This document shows, piece after piece, positions 8,494-18,023 of a DNA stretch of 64,000 nucleotides. The notes under the pieces are model-generated. The model was not told where the DNA came from, made no database searches, and saw only the letters and a program-made list of their open reading frames with translations. The first letter of the stretch is position 1. Every line of letters begins with the position of its first letter. The translations under genes and the position numbers were made by a program. The stretch comes from JADJPF01 sp964492845 (GTDB lineage Bacteria; Acidobacteriota; Blastocatellia; Chloracidobacteriales; JADJPF01): positions 1 to 64,000 of the forward strand of contig CAZBMZ010000008.1 in NCBI GenBank assembly GCA_964492845.1, in the 5' to 3' direction.

Positions 8494-10554
8494 ATGGATA
8501 TAGTTCCCAAAAATAGTATTTTTGCTAACATATCAAAATCACAACAAGAATTTTTCATCGCTTCAATAATAATTTTAGTTACTTTAATTACTTTTACCAA
8601 TACTTTATTAAATGGTTTTGTCTATGATGATATTTCTATAGTACAAAACAACACTAGTATTAATGCCTTGTCCAAAGTGCCAAATTTATTTTTACAAGGT
8701 TATTGGGGAGAAAATAACAAAAATGGTCTTTATCGTCCTATAACAGTAGTAACTTATTCATTAAATTATGCAATAAATGGACTAGAGCCTTATGGGTATC
8801 ATTTAGTAAATATAATAATTCACACTATTAATAGTTTATTAGTCTATTGGATTGTAAAGGATTACTCACAAAGTAAGTTACTAAGCATTTTTACAGCACT
8901 ATTATTCTCAGTCCACCCTGTTCATAGTGAAGCAGTTGCGTCAGTTTATGGGCGTTCAGAACTACTAGCAGCAATGTTTTTACTAATAGCATGGGTTTAT
9001 TACTTAAAAGCATCAACGAATAAATATTATTATTTAATATCTTTATTAAGCTATTTTTTGTCACTATTTTGTAAAGAAAGTGGAATAGTTTTTTTTGGTA
9101 TTTTATTTTTAGTTCAGTTTTGTACTAAAACTTCTTGGAAAGAAAAACTTATTCCTACTCCTAAATCTTGGGGCTATGTTGCTGCTACTATTCCTTACTT
9201 AGTTATTCGTACTTTAGTTACAGGTGCTTTTGGTATTCCAAAGGATGGTCAACTTTTAGGAGCAGAAAACTTTCTTACTCGCCTCTACACAATGAGCTTA
9301 GGTTATATTCAATATTTTAAGATGTTAGTTTGGCCTGTAACACTTTTTATTGATTATGACAATGGTGTTATTCCAATAGTAAAAACACTAAGTTTATCTG
9401 TTAGTTTATCTTTGATATTAATTTTATTAGTGATAATAATAGGTTTTTGGCAAAGTGGAAAAAATCCAATTATAGGTTTTGCTATTTTGTTCTTTTTTGT
9501 TACGACTAGCATTATTTCTAATGTTTTTATTCCTACAGGATTTTTTATTGCTGAACGAGCCATATATCTTGCTGTTCTGTCAATTTGTTTAATAATAGCA
9601 GGAACTTTTTATCAGCTTTATCAATTAGGTTGGCAAAAATTGGCTTTAGCTGGTTTTATTACCGTATTATGTTTACTTGGTATTCGCACCTATTTACATA
9701 ATATGACTTTTCGAGACAACTTTACATTTTTTAGCACTATAGTAAAACTTGCTCCAAACAATCCTAGAGTTACTTATAGTCTAGGAATCCTTTATTTAAG
9801 AGAAAACAATTTTTTTCAAGCAGAAGAATATTTACAACAAACTTTGAAAATTAACTCAAATTACTCTTCTGCTATAGCAGTATTAGGAGAATTGTACCTT
9901 AAGCAAGGACTAATTGATAAAAGTATTACTACGCTTAATAAAGCCTTAGATTTAAATCCTAAGTCAATTATTGCTAATCAAAGTATGGCACGAATTTATA
10001 AGCAGAAAAAAGACTATAAAAAAGCAAGAGATTTTTTATTGACAGCTATAACAAACTCTTCTCCTAGTCCCAAAAATGAGCAAGAATTAGCCATGCTTTT
10101 GTATGAAATGGGAGAAATAGACCAAGCAATTATTTCTTTTAAGAAAGCCCTGGAATTAGATCCTAATTTCGCAGAACCTCTAGTAAATTTGGCTAGAATT
10201 GCACGCAAAAAAAATGACACAACTCAAGCAACAAACCTGCTTACTAAAGCCTTAAAACTAGATCCTAATAATGCTGATGCTAATAATCTTTGGGGTGCAG
10301 GGCTACTTTCTCAGGGCGATCTATGCCAAGCTAAAATTTACCTTCTTAAAGCTACTAGCTTAGATAGTCAACTTGCAGAAGCACATAACAATTTAGGTGT
10401 TACCTTTGCACAAATGAATCTTTATAGTGAAGCACGCCGTGAATTTCAAATTGCTTTACAGATAAATCCTGAATACTCGTCCGCTAAGCAAAATCTATCC
10501 TTATTAGATGAAATAGGACAAGCTAAAACTCCTGTAATTAATTGTCTAGAATAA
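8494..10554 (+). CDS. TMTC-like GT-C membrane glycosyltransferase with TPR tail (paralogue 2)
   Basis: This 686-residue protein has the layout of paralogue 1: an N-terminal helix, Y-D-D at residues 44-46, a multi-span membrane domain to about residue 420, with HPVHSEAVASVYGRSELLA, LFCKESGI and ERAIYL. Six or seven TPRs follow. Its role is likely protein O-glycosylation from a polyprenyl-phosphate sugar at the membrane, by analogy to TMTC enzymes. The start ATG 8494 has no obvious SD. The DNA is a mosaic: 9073-9180 is almost identical to paralogue 1, while 9203-9335 is almost identical to paralogue 3. It ends V-I-N-C-L-E. A conserved Cys-Gln-Ala-Lys element in the penultimate TPR region recurs in paralogue 3, with Cys-Lys-Ala-Lys in paralogue 1. 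Confidence 0.87.
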   Translation: MDIVPKNSIFANISKSQQEFFIASIIILVTLITFTNTLLNGFVYDDISIVQNNTSINALSKVPNLFLQGYWGENNKNGLYRPITVVTYSLNYAINGLEPYGYHLVNIIIHTINSLLVYWIVKDYSQSKLLSIFTALLFSVHPVHSEAVASVYGRSELLAAMFLLIAWVYYLKASTNKYYYLISLLSYFLSLFCKESGIVFFGILFLVQFCTKTSWKEKLIPTPKSWGYVAATIPYLVIRTLVTGAFGIPKDGQLLGAENFLTRLYTMSLGYIQYFKMLVWPVTLFIDYDNGVIPIVKTLSLSVSLSLILILLVIIIGFWQSGKNPIIGFAILFFFVTTSIISNVFIPTGFFIAERAIYLAVLSICLIIAGTFYQLYQLGWQKLALAGFITVLCLLGIRTYLHNMTFRDNFTFFSTIVKLAPNNPRVTYSLGILYLRENNFFQAEEYLQQTLKINSNYSSAIAVLGELYLKQGLIDKSITTLNKALDLNPKSIIANQSMARIYKQKKDYKKARDFLLTAITNSSPSPKNEQELAMLLYEMGEIDQAIISFKKALELDPNFAEPLVNLARIARKKNDTTQATNLLTKALKLDPNNADANNLWGAGLLSQGDLCQAKIYLLKATSLDSQLAEAHNNLGVTFAQMNLYSEARREFQIALQINPEYSSAKQNLSLLDEIGQAKTPVINCLE

Positions 10555-10632
10555 TTGACAAAATACCTTAAAACTTAAACAATTAGAGCTATTATTTTCT
10601 CTATCAATAACTTATAAAATCACTAAAAATCT

Positions 10633-12690
10633 ATGAAAGATAATTTGACAAATTACTTTAATCTTTCCTTAACTAAACCTCAACAAAACTTATTAATTGT
10701 TTTAACAATAATATTTGTTAGTTTTTTAGCTTTTTCTAATAGTTCATTAGGGGAATTTGTTTATGATGATATTACATTGATACAAACTAATAATAGCCTA
10801 AATTCTCTTAGTAAAATACCAGAGTTATTTTTACAAAGTTATTTTGGAGAGGGTAATATTGCTGGAACATATCGACCATTAACAATGGTAAGTTTTGCCT
10901 TAAATTATGCAATTAGCGGATTAGAACCCTATAGCTATCACTTAGTAAATATAACAATAAATACAATCAATAGTTTGTTAGTTTATTGGATTGTAAAATA
11001 TTATTCTCAAAGTAAGCTATTAAGTATTTTTACAGCATTACTATTTTCAGTCCACCCAGTACACAGCGAAGCAGTTGCAGCTATTTATGGTCGTCCAGAA
11101 TTGCTTGTTACAATGTTTTTACTAATAACATGGATCGCTTATGTAAAATCATCAGCGAATAAATATTATTACTTTATATCTTTGTTAACTTACTTTTTAT
11201 CACTATTTTGTAAAGAAAGTGGAATAGTTTTTTTTGGTATTTTACTCTTAGTACAGTTTTGTACTAAAACTTCTTGGAAAGAAAAACTTATTCCTGAAGC
11301 TAAATCCTGGGGATATATATTAACCACTATTCCTTACTTAATTATTCGTACTTTAGTTACAGGTGCTTTTGGTGTTCCAAAGGGTGGTCAACTTTTAGGA
11401 GCAGAAAACTTTCTTACTCGCCTCTACACAATGAGCTTAGGTTATGTTCAATATTTTAAGATGTTAGTTTGGCCGTTTAATTTAGCTACTGAATATGACT
11501 ACTCAATTATTCCAAAAACAACAACATTAAATTTAACAGCAAGCCTATCATTGATATTAATTTTTTTAATAATAGCAATTGCTTTTTGGCAAAGTGGAAA
11601 AAAACCAATTATAGGTTTTGCTATTTTGTTTTTTTTTATTACAACTAGCATTGTTTCTAATATATTTTTTCCAACAGGAATTTTAATTGCTGAACGAGTA
11701 ATTTATTTACCTTTAGCCTCTATTTGTTTGCTTTTAGCTGCTTTTTTTTATCAATTTTATCAATTAGGTTGGCAAAGATTATCCCTACTTAGTTTTACTC
11801 TTGTACTAAGTTTAATGATTACTGCTACTTATTATAGGAATTTAGATTTTCAAAATAATATTTCGTTATTTACTTCTGTAGTGAAAGTTTCGCCTACTCA
11901 TGCAAAAGCCACTTATGCTTTGGCTGATGCTTATGAAAAAAAAGGAGATCTTAGCCAAGCAGAAATTTACTATAAAAAAGCTTTAACTCTTAATCCAGGA
12001 CTTACAAATATCTATGCTTTTTTAGCTAACTTGTATATTTCCCAAAATCGCCGCCAAGAAGCCCAAATTTTATTAACGCAAGCTTTAAATATTCATGGTG
12101 ATTTACATTATGTTTATGTTTCTTTAGCGCGTCTTTATCGGGATCAAAAAGATTACCAAAAAGCTATAGAGTATTATCAATTAGGCATTAAAAGTGGCAG
12201 ACAAGATGCTAGATTAGAACATGAATTAGGATTAGTTTTCTACATTGCTCAAGAATTTGAAGCAGCAAAATTAACTATGAAAAAAGCTATTGAACTAGAC
12301 CCTTATTTTGCTGAAGCAAAAGTAAACTTGGCTAGAATACTACAACAGGAAAACCAATATGATGAGGCTAATCTTTATTTAAGCCAAGCCTTAAAGCTAG
12401 AACCAAATAATGCTGATGCTAATAACCTTTGTGGAGCAGGTTTACTTGCTAAAGGTGATTTATGTCAAGCTAAAACTTATCTTCTCAAGGCTATCAACTT
12501 AGATAATCAACTGACAGAAGCACATAATAATTTAGGTCTTACATTTGTACAAATGAATCTTTACACTCAAGCACGTCGTGAATTTAGACTTGCTTTACAA
12601 ATAGATCCTACTTACCTTTCTGCCAAACAAAATCTAATTTCATTAAATGAAAAAGAACAAGTTAAAGCTTCTGTGATTAATTGCAACTAA
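10633..12690 (+). CDS. TMTC-like GT-C membrane glycosyltransferase with TPR tail (paralogue 3)
   Basis: A 685-residue paralogue of the two preceding membrane proteins. The first-loop Y-D-D is at residues 44-46. HPVHSEAVAAIYGRPELL and ERVIYLPLASICLL follow, the latter particularly close to the TMTC consensus. Six or seven TPRs occupy roughly residues 430-670, ending V-I-N-C-N. The role is inferred as membrane glycosyl transfer to exported proteins. The start ATG 10633 has weak upstream SD support. The 78-nt gap after paralogue 2 contains no clear terminator, so the two may be cotranscribed. It converges on the next gene with 52 nt between stops. Confidence 0.87.
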   Translation: MKDNLTNYFNLSLTKPQQNLLIVLTIIFVSFLAFSNSSLGEFVYDDITLIQTNNSLNSLSKIPELFLQSYFGEGNIAGTYRPLTMVSFALNYAISGLEPYSYHLVNITINTINSLLVYWIVKYYSQSKLLSIFTALLFSVHPVHSEAVAAIYGRPELLVTMFLLITWIAYVKSSANKYYYFISLLTYFLSLFCKESGIVFFGILLLVQFCTKTSWKEKLIPEAKSWGYILTTIPYLIIRTLVTGAFGVPKGGQLLGAENFLTRLYTMSLGYVQYFKMLVWPFNLATEYDYSIIPKTTTLNLTASLSLILIFLIIAIAFWQSGKKPIIGFAILFFFITTSIVSNIFFPTGILIAERVIYLPLASICLLLAAFFYQFYQLGWQRLSLLSFTLVLSLMITATYYRNLDFQNNISLFTSVVKVSPTHAKATYALADAYEKKGDLSQAEIYYKKALTLNPGLTNIYAFLANLYISQNRRQEAQILLTQALNIHGDLHYVYVSLARLYRDQKDYQKAIEYYQLGIKSGRQDARLEHELGLVFYIAQEFEAAKLTMKKAIELDPYFAEAKVNLARILQQENQYDEANLYLSQALKLEPNNADANNLCGAGLLAKGDLCQAKTYLLKAINLDNQLTEAHNNLGLTFVQMNLYTQARREFRLALQIDPTYLSAKQNLISLNEKEQVKASVINCN

Positions 12691-12742
12691 TACAACATAA
12701 TCTAAATAACGTAGTAAGTTATTGGAGGTATTAAAAATAATT

Positions 12743-15061
12743 TTATTTTTTCTTTTCCGATTCTGCTTTTTGGGATTTAGCCCAGGCCAGATTATTTTTA
12801 GCTAGTTGAAAGTCTGGAGCTATTTTTATTGCTTGCTCAGCTACAACTATGGCTTTATCCCAAAGCCGCAGTCCATTATATGCAACACATAAATTATTAT
12901 AAATGGTTGGATTATTTGGAGTTAGCTTTAATGCTTTTTCTGATAAATCTATACTTTTTTCAAACTTCCCTATATTTATATATGAAAAACCAAGGTTAAT
13001 ATAATTTTCAGCAGTTGCTTTAGGAGCCGTTTTATCATTTTTTCTCATTAGAGTAAAATCATAATTATTTTTTGCTAATTGAAATTGTGGATTAAGTTCT
13101 AATGATTTTTTACAAGCTAATTCTGCTTCGTCATACATAAAAAGGTTATTATAAGCAATACATAAGTTATTGTAGGCAATAGCGTTATTAGGATCTTTTT
13201 CAATAGCTCTTTCACAAGCTATTATTGCATTTAAGTTATCTCCTTTTCCTATTAATTCTAAGCTTATATTTATAAAATTGCTTCCTGTAAAATCATTAGG
13301 TGGTGAGTTTAGAGAGCTAACAATATCTTCTAGACTTGAATTTTTGCCTGATACATTTAGCTGCTCTTTTGCTAAATTAACATTATTTTTTGCCCAAGCA
13401 TTATTTGGACTAATTTTTAAAGCTTTTTCTCCTACCTCTATTACTTTTGCCCATTCTTTCATAGAAATATAAGCACCACACATATTGTTGTAGGCTTGCA
13501 TATTACTAGGGTTAGCTTCTAGTGCTTTTTGGGCAAAGTTTATTGCTTCCTGATAAAGTTTGGCTTTTGTATAGTAATAACTATAAGTTGCATCTGATAT
13601 TTCAAAAAGCTTTTTCTCTCTTATTTTGTAAGTTTCTCCTACTACAGAATGAAGATCAAAGCCTTTTTTAAGAAAAAAATCATAAAAAGCCATAACAGAA
13701 ATAATAAATAAGATGGTTATTTTTAGAGCATTAAAATATTGTTTAGGAAATAATTTATAAAAATATTGGTCAAGTTCTATATTTTTCAGCCTAGCTATAT
13801 TTGTGATGTAAAAACCAGTAATAATTAATACACTAACCCAACATATATATTCATATTTTATTATGAAATTATCGTAAGGAAATCCAAGGGCATAATTCCA
13901 GGGAAAACCACTAGACCAAAAGTTATAAAGCATAAAAGCAAAAATGCCACTAGTTAAGTAATAAAGTAAAGTTGCTTCAATGCCTAAAATTAATACCCAA
14001 GGTACAAGCCAAGATAGATATTGGATTCCAAATCCTGGGCTTAAAGCCAAAAAGATAAAAAAGCTAAAGCCTACTTGGAAAAAAATATGAACTTTTTTTC
14101 TAGCAAAATTCATTAATAAAGCAGCAACAATAAGAATTGCAATAATTAAGAATTTACTTTGATTGGCATAAAAAATATTTAGCAAATTATTAGCAGGTAA
14201 AATTGAACTTAGAATTCTTGATATACCCCAATATCCATAAGAACTTTTGTAACCAAATGTGCTATGAATAATTTCTCTAGGAACTTGAAAAATATAAGGT
14301 ATTGAAAGAACAATACAAGTGACTCCTGCTGCTAAAAAATACTCTAGGCGTTTTTTATTATTTGCTAAGTAAAAAAATATACAAGGGGCCACTATTATTG
14401 GCACAATCTTTATGTTTATGCTTAAACCATAAATCATCCCAGCTAAAAATATATTAGTTATACCAATTTTTATAAAATAATTATTTATTGATCTAGGTAA
14501 ATAACTACTTAACCTATCTTCGTTTATTTCTATTAAGTATATTGACAATAGTATAAAAAATATAAACACTGGATCCAAATTACCATGAAAGCCTGATACC
14601 ATTATGGATATTGGCGCACAAGTCATTAAAATTAATTCTGCTGTTGGTAATTTCTCTTTTAGCTGTAAAAGTATTTTATAAGTAATGATCAAACTACCAA
14701 AATCTGCTAGTGAGCTAAAAAACCGAAACCAAAACTCAAAACTTATATTAGTTATTGTCGCAAACAAGTTTATAAACCTAATCCATTGAATAACAAAAGG
14801 AGGAAAATTAAAAAAATTATAGTCTGTTTCATTGTAAGGAAGATTTCTATAAAGATCTGCTCCTCCTAATTTTTGTATGACATTTAGGAAGAGTTTCCAA
14901 TTTGTCATATCACTTGTACCCATTGTTTTAGCAGCAATAAGAAGCTTAATTAAAAATACTACTATAGCAATAACAAAGATACTTTTAGGAAGTATATTTT
15001 TTATCAATGAGTTAGGACTATTATTTTCTAAAGAAGAAGAATTTGATTCTGTTAAATTCAT
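12743..15061 (-). CDS. GT-C-type membrane glycosyltransferase with TPR tail (772 residues)
   Basis: The N-terminal 460 residues hold about a dozen hydrophobic helices. The first external loop has S-D-M-T-N-W, then LYRNLPYN and FNFPPF, a pattern resembling GT87/DUF2029 polyprenyl-phosphate mannosyltransferases rather than the TMTC type encoded next door. The C-terminal 280 residues are TPRs (NPSNMQAYNNMCGAY and later copies). It is the last gene of a nine-gene minus-strand block, 20 nt after the VWA gene. It may glycosylate or assemble surface material handled by the other products. The start ATG at 15061 has only a weak SD. GT-C class and TPR tail are well supported; the specific family is moderate. 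Confidence 0.8.
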   Translation of the reverse strand: MNLTESNSSSLENNSPNSLIKNILPKSIFVIAIVVFLIKLLIAAKTMGTSDMTNWKLFLNVIQKLGGADLYRNLPYNETDYNFFNFPPFVIQWIRFINLFATITNISFEFWFRFFSSLADFGSLIITYKILLQLKEKLPTAELILMTCAPISIMVSGFHGNLDPVFIFFILLSIYLIEINEDRLSSYLPRSINNYFIKIGITNIFLAGMIYGLSINIKIVPIIVAPCIFFYLANNKKRLEYFLAAGVTCIVLSIPYIFQVPREIIHSTFGYKSSYGYWGISRILSSILPANNLLNIFYANQSKFLIIAILIVAALLMNFARKKVHIFFQVGFSFFIFLALSPGFGIQYLSWLVPWVLILGIEATLLYYLTSGIFAFMLYNFWSSGFPWNYALGFPYDNFIIKYEYICWVSVLIITGFYITNIARLKNIELDQYFYKLFPKQYFNALKITILFIISVMAFYDFFLKKGFDLHSVVGETYKIREKKLFEISDATYSYYYTKAKLYQEAINFAQKALEANPSNMQAYNNMCGAYISMKEWAKVIEVGEKALKISPNNAWAKNNVNLAKEQLNVSGKNSSLEDIVSSLNSPPNDFTGSNFINISLELIGKGDNLNAIIACERAIEKDPNNAIAYNNLCIAYNNLFMYDEAELACKKSLELNPQFQLAKNNYDFTLMRKNDKTAPKATAENYINLGFSYINIGKFEKSIDLSEKALKLTPNNPTIYNNLCVAYNGLRLWDKAIVVAEQAIKIAPDFQLAKNNLAWAKSQKAESEKKK

Positions 15062-15081
15062 GGTTTTATTGCTATTGCTTT

Positions 15082-16722
15082 TTACAAATTAAAATCATTT
15101 TCTTTATCAGATTGGGGCTTTGTAATTGATTCTAAAGAGAAATTTGCTATTTGTTTGGTTTCACTGTTAGTTAGTATAAATGTATTGTTATAGTCGTCTA
15201 GTCTTTGTTCTGTCAACTCATTATCTACTAAATAAGGAGTAAATGATTTTACTTGAAAACTACCAAATCGGCGTGTTAATTGGCCTACTTGCTCATGAGC
15301 AATAGTTAAAGGCACTGTAGCTATTAAGCGTAATTTTAAGATTTTTTCTCCATCCGGCCCAGTTAATTTATATTGAGTTTGTGAAGTAGCTAAAAAAACT
15401 AATCCTGCGCTTACACCTAAAAAAGCTATTCCTAATAAAACCAGTATCCAAATAGGTCGCGGAGGCTGTTCAATTTTAATTAGCAAAGGGATTTCTAAAG
15501 CAAGATCTCTAGCACTACTTGGGATTGAGCGAGGAAGCAAAAAATCTTCTATTTTTTCTAGTCCTTTTACTCGTCGGATACGGTCGGCAAGTTCGCTGTC
15601 ATCAAAAAAAGAAAGTTTTAGTTTAGGATCTTTTACTTCAAAACGGACTTTTGCTTTAACTTTTATTTCAGGCTCAACAAAAAAAGATTGCCAAAACGCA
15701 GGTTTTAAGGCTGCAATTTGCCGTCCACTAGCTAGATTTATCACATAAACTTTTTTGCTAGTTTCCTGTGGCCCTAAATCTAATGTTCGTGGGTCAAGTT
15801 TCCACTCTAACTTATCCCCTGCTGTTAAATCTAAGGCTTCTGAAGGCTCAATTGCTACCTTTGCATTAGAAACATTAGCTTGCTCAATTCGCCATTCTTT
15901 AAACTTAGAACGTAACTTAAATTTAATCCGTCCTGCTAAACTACGCCCTTGAGCTAAAGGAATTACTATTCCACCATCTTCTAACTCTACTGGCTGAGTC
16001 GCGCCGTCTTCAGTCTCTAAAGTAATTCCACCACGATCTAGTTCTAAAGATGAAAGTTGAATCGGACGAAATAATACTGACCTATGCCCAATTGCTTTAC
16101 TTACACCCTCCATTAAATTTGGCATTGGTAGTTGATTATCTTTTTTTGCATAATCCAGCATATACATCACTAAAGCACCTGGGCTACCTTCACGAACTAA
16201 AGGAAAAAAATAAATATTACGAAAGTTTGGATCTGTATAAATCTTTTCATAAAATGGACTTATTGGATCATTTCCCGACCCACTTTCATCTTGAACATTA
16301 TCTGTAATTAGCCAAATTAAGGTATCTCCTGACCAGTTATAAGACTCAATATCAGCAATGGCAATTTCTAACCCTTCTGCAATAGCAGTAAGTTGCCCAT
16401 TTGAGTCTTGGCTAGTTGGAACTGAGGTTAAAACAGCTTCTTTGTTAAATTGACCTTGGTAGCGGCGTTGTGGGTCATTGGGAAGAAAATTTTTATTTCC
16501 TCGTTTATCAAAAGCTCGTAGTATTACTCTATCATTAGCTTGAAAAATTCCACTTGATAGAAGCGGTGAAATAAGCCAATCTCTTAGTCCTGCTTGGTAA
16601 TGCTCTTTCATACTGCCAGAACCATCTAGCAAAATAATATGGTTACGTGCAGTTGTTGGTTGTGCCAATGCACAAGGAACTAATAAAAATAATAAAAATA
16701 ATAATCCTGAAAAATACTTCAT
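15082..16722 (-). CDS. Secreted, membrane-anchored VWA-domain protein (546 residues)
   Basis: A signal peptide covers residues 1-20 (cleavage A-L-A before Q). A von Willebrand factor A domain at about 28-220 has the MIDAS motif D33-G-S-G-S and a later ITDN strand. A long beta-rich region follows, then one transmembrane helix at about 425-448 and a C-terminal region of about 100 residues. Metal-dependent VWA domains bind protein partners, so this is probably a cell-envelope adhesion or assembly factor. It is the eighth gene of the minus-strand block, 32 nt after the PQQ-propeller gene and 20 nt before the GT-C/TPR gene. The function of the C-terminal part is unknown. Confidence 0.87.
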   Translation of the reverse strand: MKYFSGLLFLLFLLVPCALAQPTTARNHIILLDGSGSMKEHYQAGLRDWLISPLLSSGIFQANDRVILRAFDKRGNKNFLPNDPQRRYQGQFNKEAVLTSVPTSQDSNGQLTAIAEGLEIAIADIESYNWSGDTLIWLITDNVQDESGSGNDPISPFYEKIYTDPNFRNIYFFPLVREGSPGALVMYMLDYAKKDNQLPMPNLMEGVSKAIGHRSVLFRPIQLSSLELDRGGITLETEDGATQPVELEDGGIVIPLAQGRSLAGRIKFKLRSKFKEWRIEQANVSNAKVAIEPSEALDLTAGDKLEWKLDPRTLDLGPQETSKKVYVINLASGRQIAALKPAFWQSFFVEPEIKVKAKVRFEVKDPKLKLSFFDDSELADRIRRVKGLEKIEDFLLPRSIPSSARDLALEIPLLIKIEQPPRPIWILVLLGIAFLGVSAGLVFLATSQTQYKLTGPDGEKILKLRLIATVPLTIAHEQVGQLTRRFGSFQVKSFTPYLVDNELTEQRLDDYNNTFILTNSETKQIANFSLESITKPQSDKENDFNL

Positions 16723-16754
16723 AGATTAAATGTAATTTATTGTAGATTTTTTGA

Positions 16755-18023
16755 TTAATCCCAACGGAAAATTTTGACTTGAGCCAAACGGTTACTACAA
16801 ATTAAACGATCTTCAGTTAAAATACTAGGCAATGAGACAGCATATTGAAAAACTCTTTGGCGTAGTTTTGGGACGGAAGACCCCATATTAAAGAAAAACA
16901 TTATTCCACTATCATCAATTATCCAAGCCCAATCATCTACAATCAAAGCTTGAGAAGAAATAGAGTTAGCATCTAGTTGTGTATCCCAGACTTTTTTTCC
17001 GTACTTTTCATAAACTGCAATACCAAAACCATGTGAAACTACTAAATATTTATTATTAGCTGATAGAGCATTAATCAGTAGCCCACCTGTATCACCAAAA
17101 GCTTGTAGTGAAAGTTTGTTGGCAGCCAATTCTTCTGTTTGACAACTCCAAATCCGTCCATCACCTAAAACAAATAATAAATTATTATTAATGCTTACTG
17201 GAGAAATATTAGTATCAACACCACGACCAGCTTGAGTGCTGGCAATAATTTTAGCTTGTGTAATATCTATAGCTATTATTGCTCCATTTTTAGTACCTAT
17301 AAAAAGCTCTTTTCCTTTTAAGTAAGGATTTGTAGTTTTATCAGTTTGCAAAGTTATATCACTTTGCAATTTTCCTGTTTTTTTATCTAAAAAAATTAGC
17401 TTAGTTTGTTGGTTAGATTTTACTACCGCAATCACTCGATCAATTGTAGCTAGTAGCGGTTTAGTCACCTGTTCATCCATATTTAACTGATATTGCCAAG
17501 CTTTTAATCCGCCACGTGACAAATTTCCATAAAGTGCTGCAATTAAATCAAAAGCTATAACTCCTTCTTTAGTAGCAACGATTAGTAAATTATCTGTAAT
17601 AATTGGTGTAAAACTAAGCGGTGGGCTAGTAGCAAGTTCTTTGCGAACTTGTCCATCAGATTCATCCAAAATTAAAATGTGTCCACTTGCCAAAGTTAAA
17701 ACAATTATGCCTCGTGCTATTAATGGGCTAGCTGTCATTTCTGTTTCTAAATCAATTTCCCAGTCTAAATGAAAAATTGATTTAACCGTTACACTAATGT
17801 TTTGGCTAGGGCGAAGTCTTAAATTAGGGTGTTCTATCGCATAATCTTTTCTTAGTACATTGCCACAGTTACGACAAAACCTAGATAATACTCGTAAGCT
17901 AGATTGACAGTTTGGACAATAATGTTGGGATTCTTGGCACCGAGGGCAACGGTCAAGTTTGCTAGCTAAAATAGTTTCACAAAGAGGATTAGAGCAAAAA
18001 AGTTTTTCTGCTAAATATGACAT
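16755..18023 (-). CDS. Double zinc ribbon plus PQQ-like beta-propeller protein
   Basis: Residues 1-60 carry four cysteine pairs (C10/C15, C26/C29, C36/C39, C50/C53), enough for two zinc ribbons. Residues 80-420 have repeated beta-strand blocks with alternating hydrophobics and repeated blades of the PQQ-like or WD-like type (for example DKKTGKLQSDI and LDESDGQVRKEL). There is no signal peptide, so it is probably cytoplasmic. Its ATG shares one base with the stop of the upstream gene (TAATG), which implies translational coupling with another zinc-ribbon protein. No catalytic motif is visible; a docking or sensing role is inference. 422 residues. Confidence 0.82.
   Translation of the reverse strand: MSYLAEKLFCSNPLCETILASKLDRCPRCQESQHYCPNCQSSLRVLSRFCRNCGNVLRKDYAIEHPNLRLRPSQNISVTVKSIFHLDWEIDLETEMTASPLIARGIIVLTLASGHILILDESDGQVRKELATSPPLSFTPIITDNLLIVATKEGVIAFDLIAALYGNLSRGGLKAWQYQLNMDEQVTKPLLATIDRVIAVVKSNQQTKLIFLDKKTGKLQSDITLQTDKTTNPYLKGKELFIGTKNGAIIAIDITQAKIIASTQAGRGVDTNISPVSINNNLLFVLGDGRIWSCQTEELAANKLSLQAFGDTGGLLINALSANNKYLVVSHGFGIAVYEKYGKKVWDTQLDANSISSQALIVDDWAWIIDDSGIMFFFNMGSSVPKLRQRVFQYAVSLPSILTEDRLICSNRLAQVKIFRWD

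Noticed and set aside
12705..12723. AATAAC/GTTATT hairpin between convergent genes
   Set aside because: Only a 6-bp A/T-rich stem without a T-run, too weak to call a terminator.
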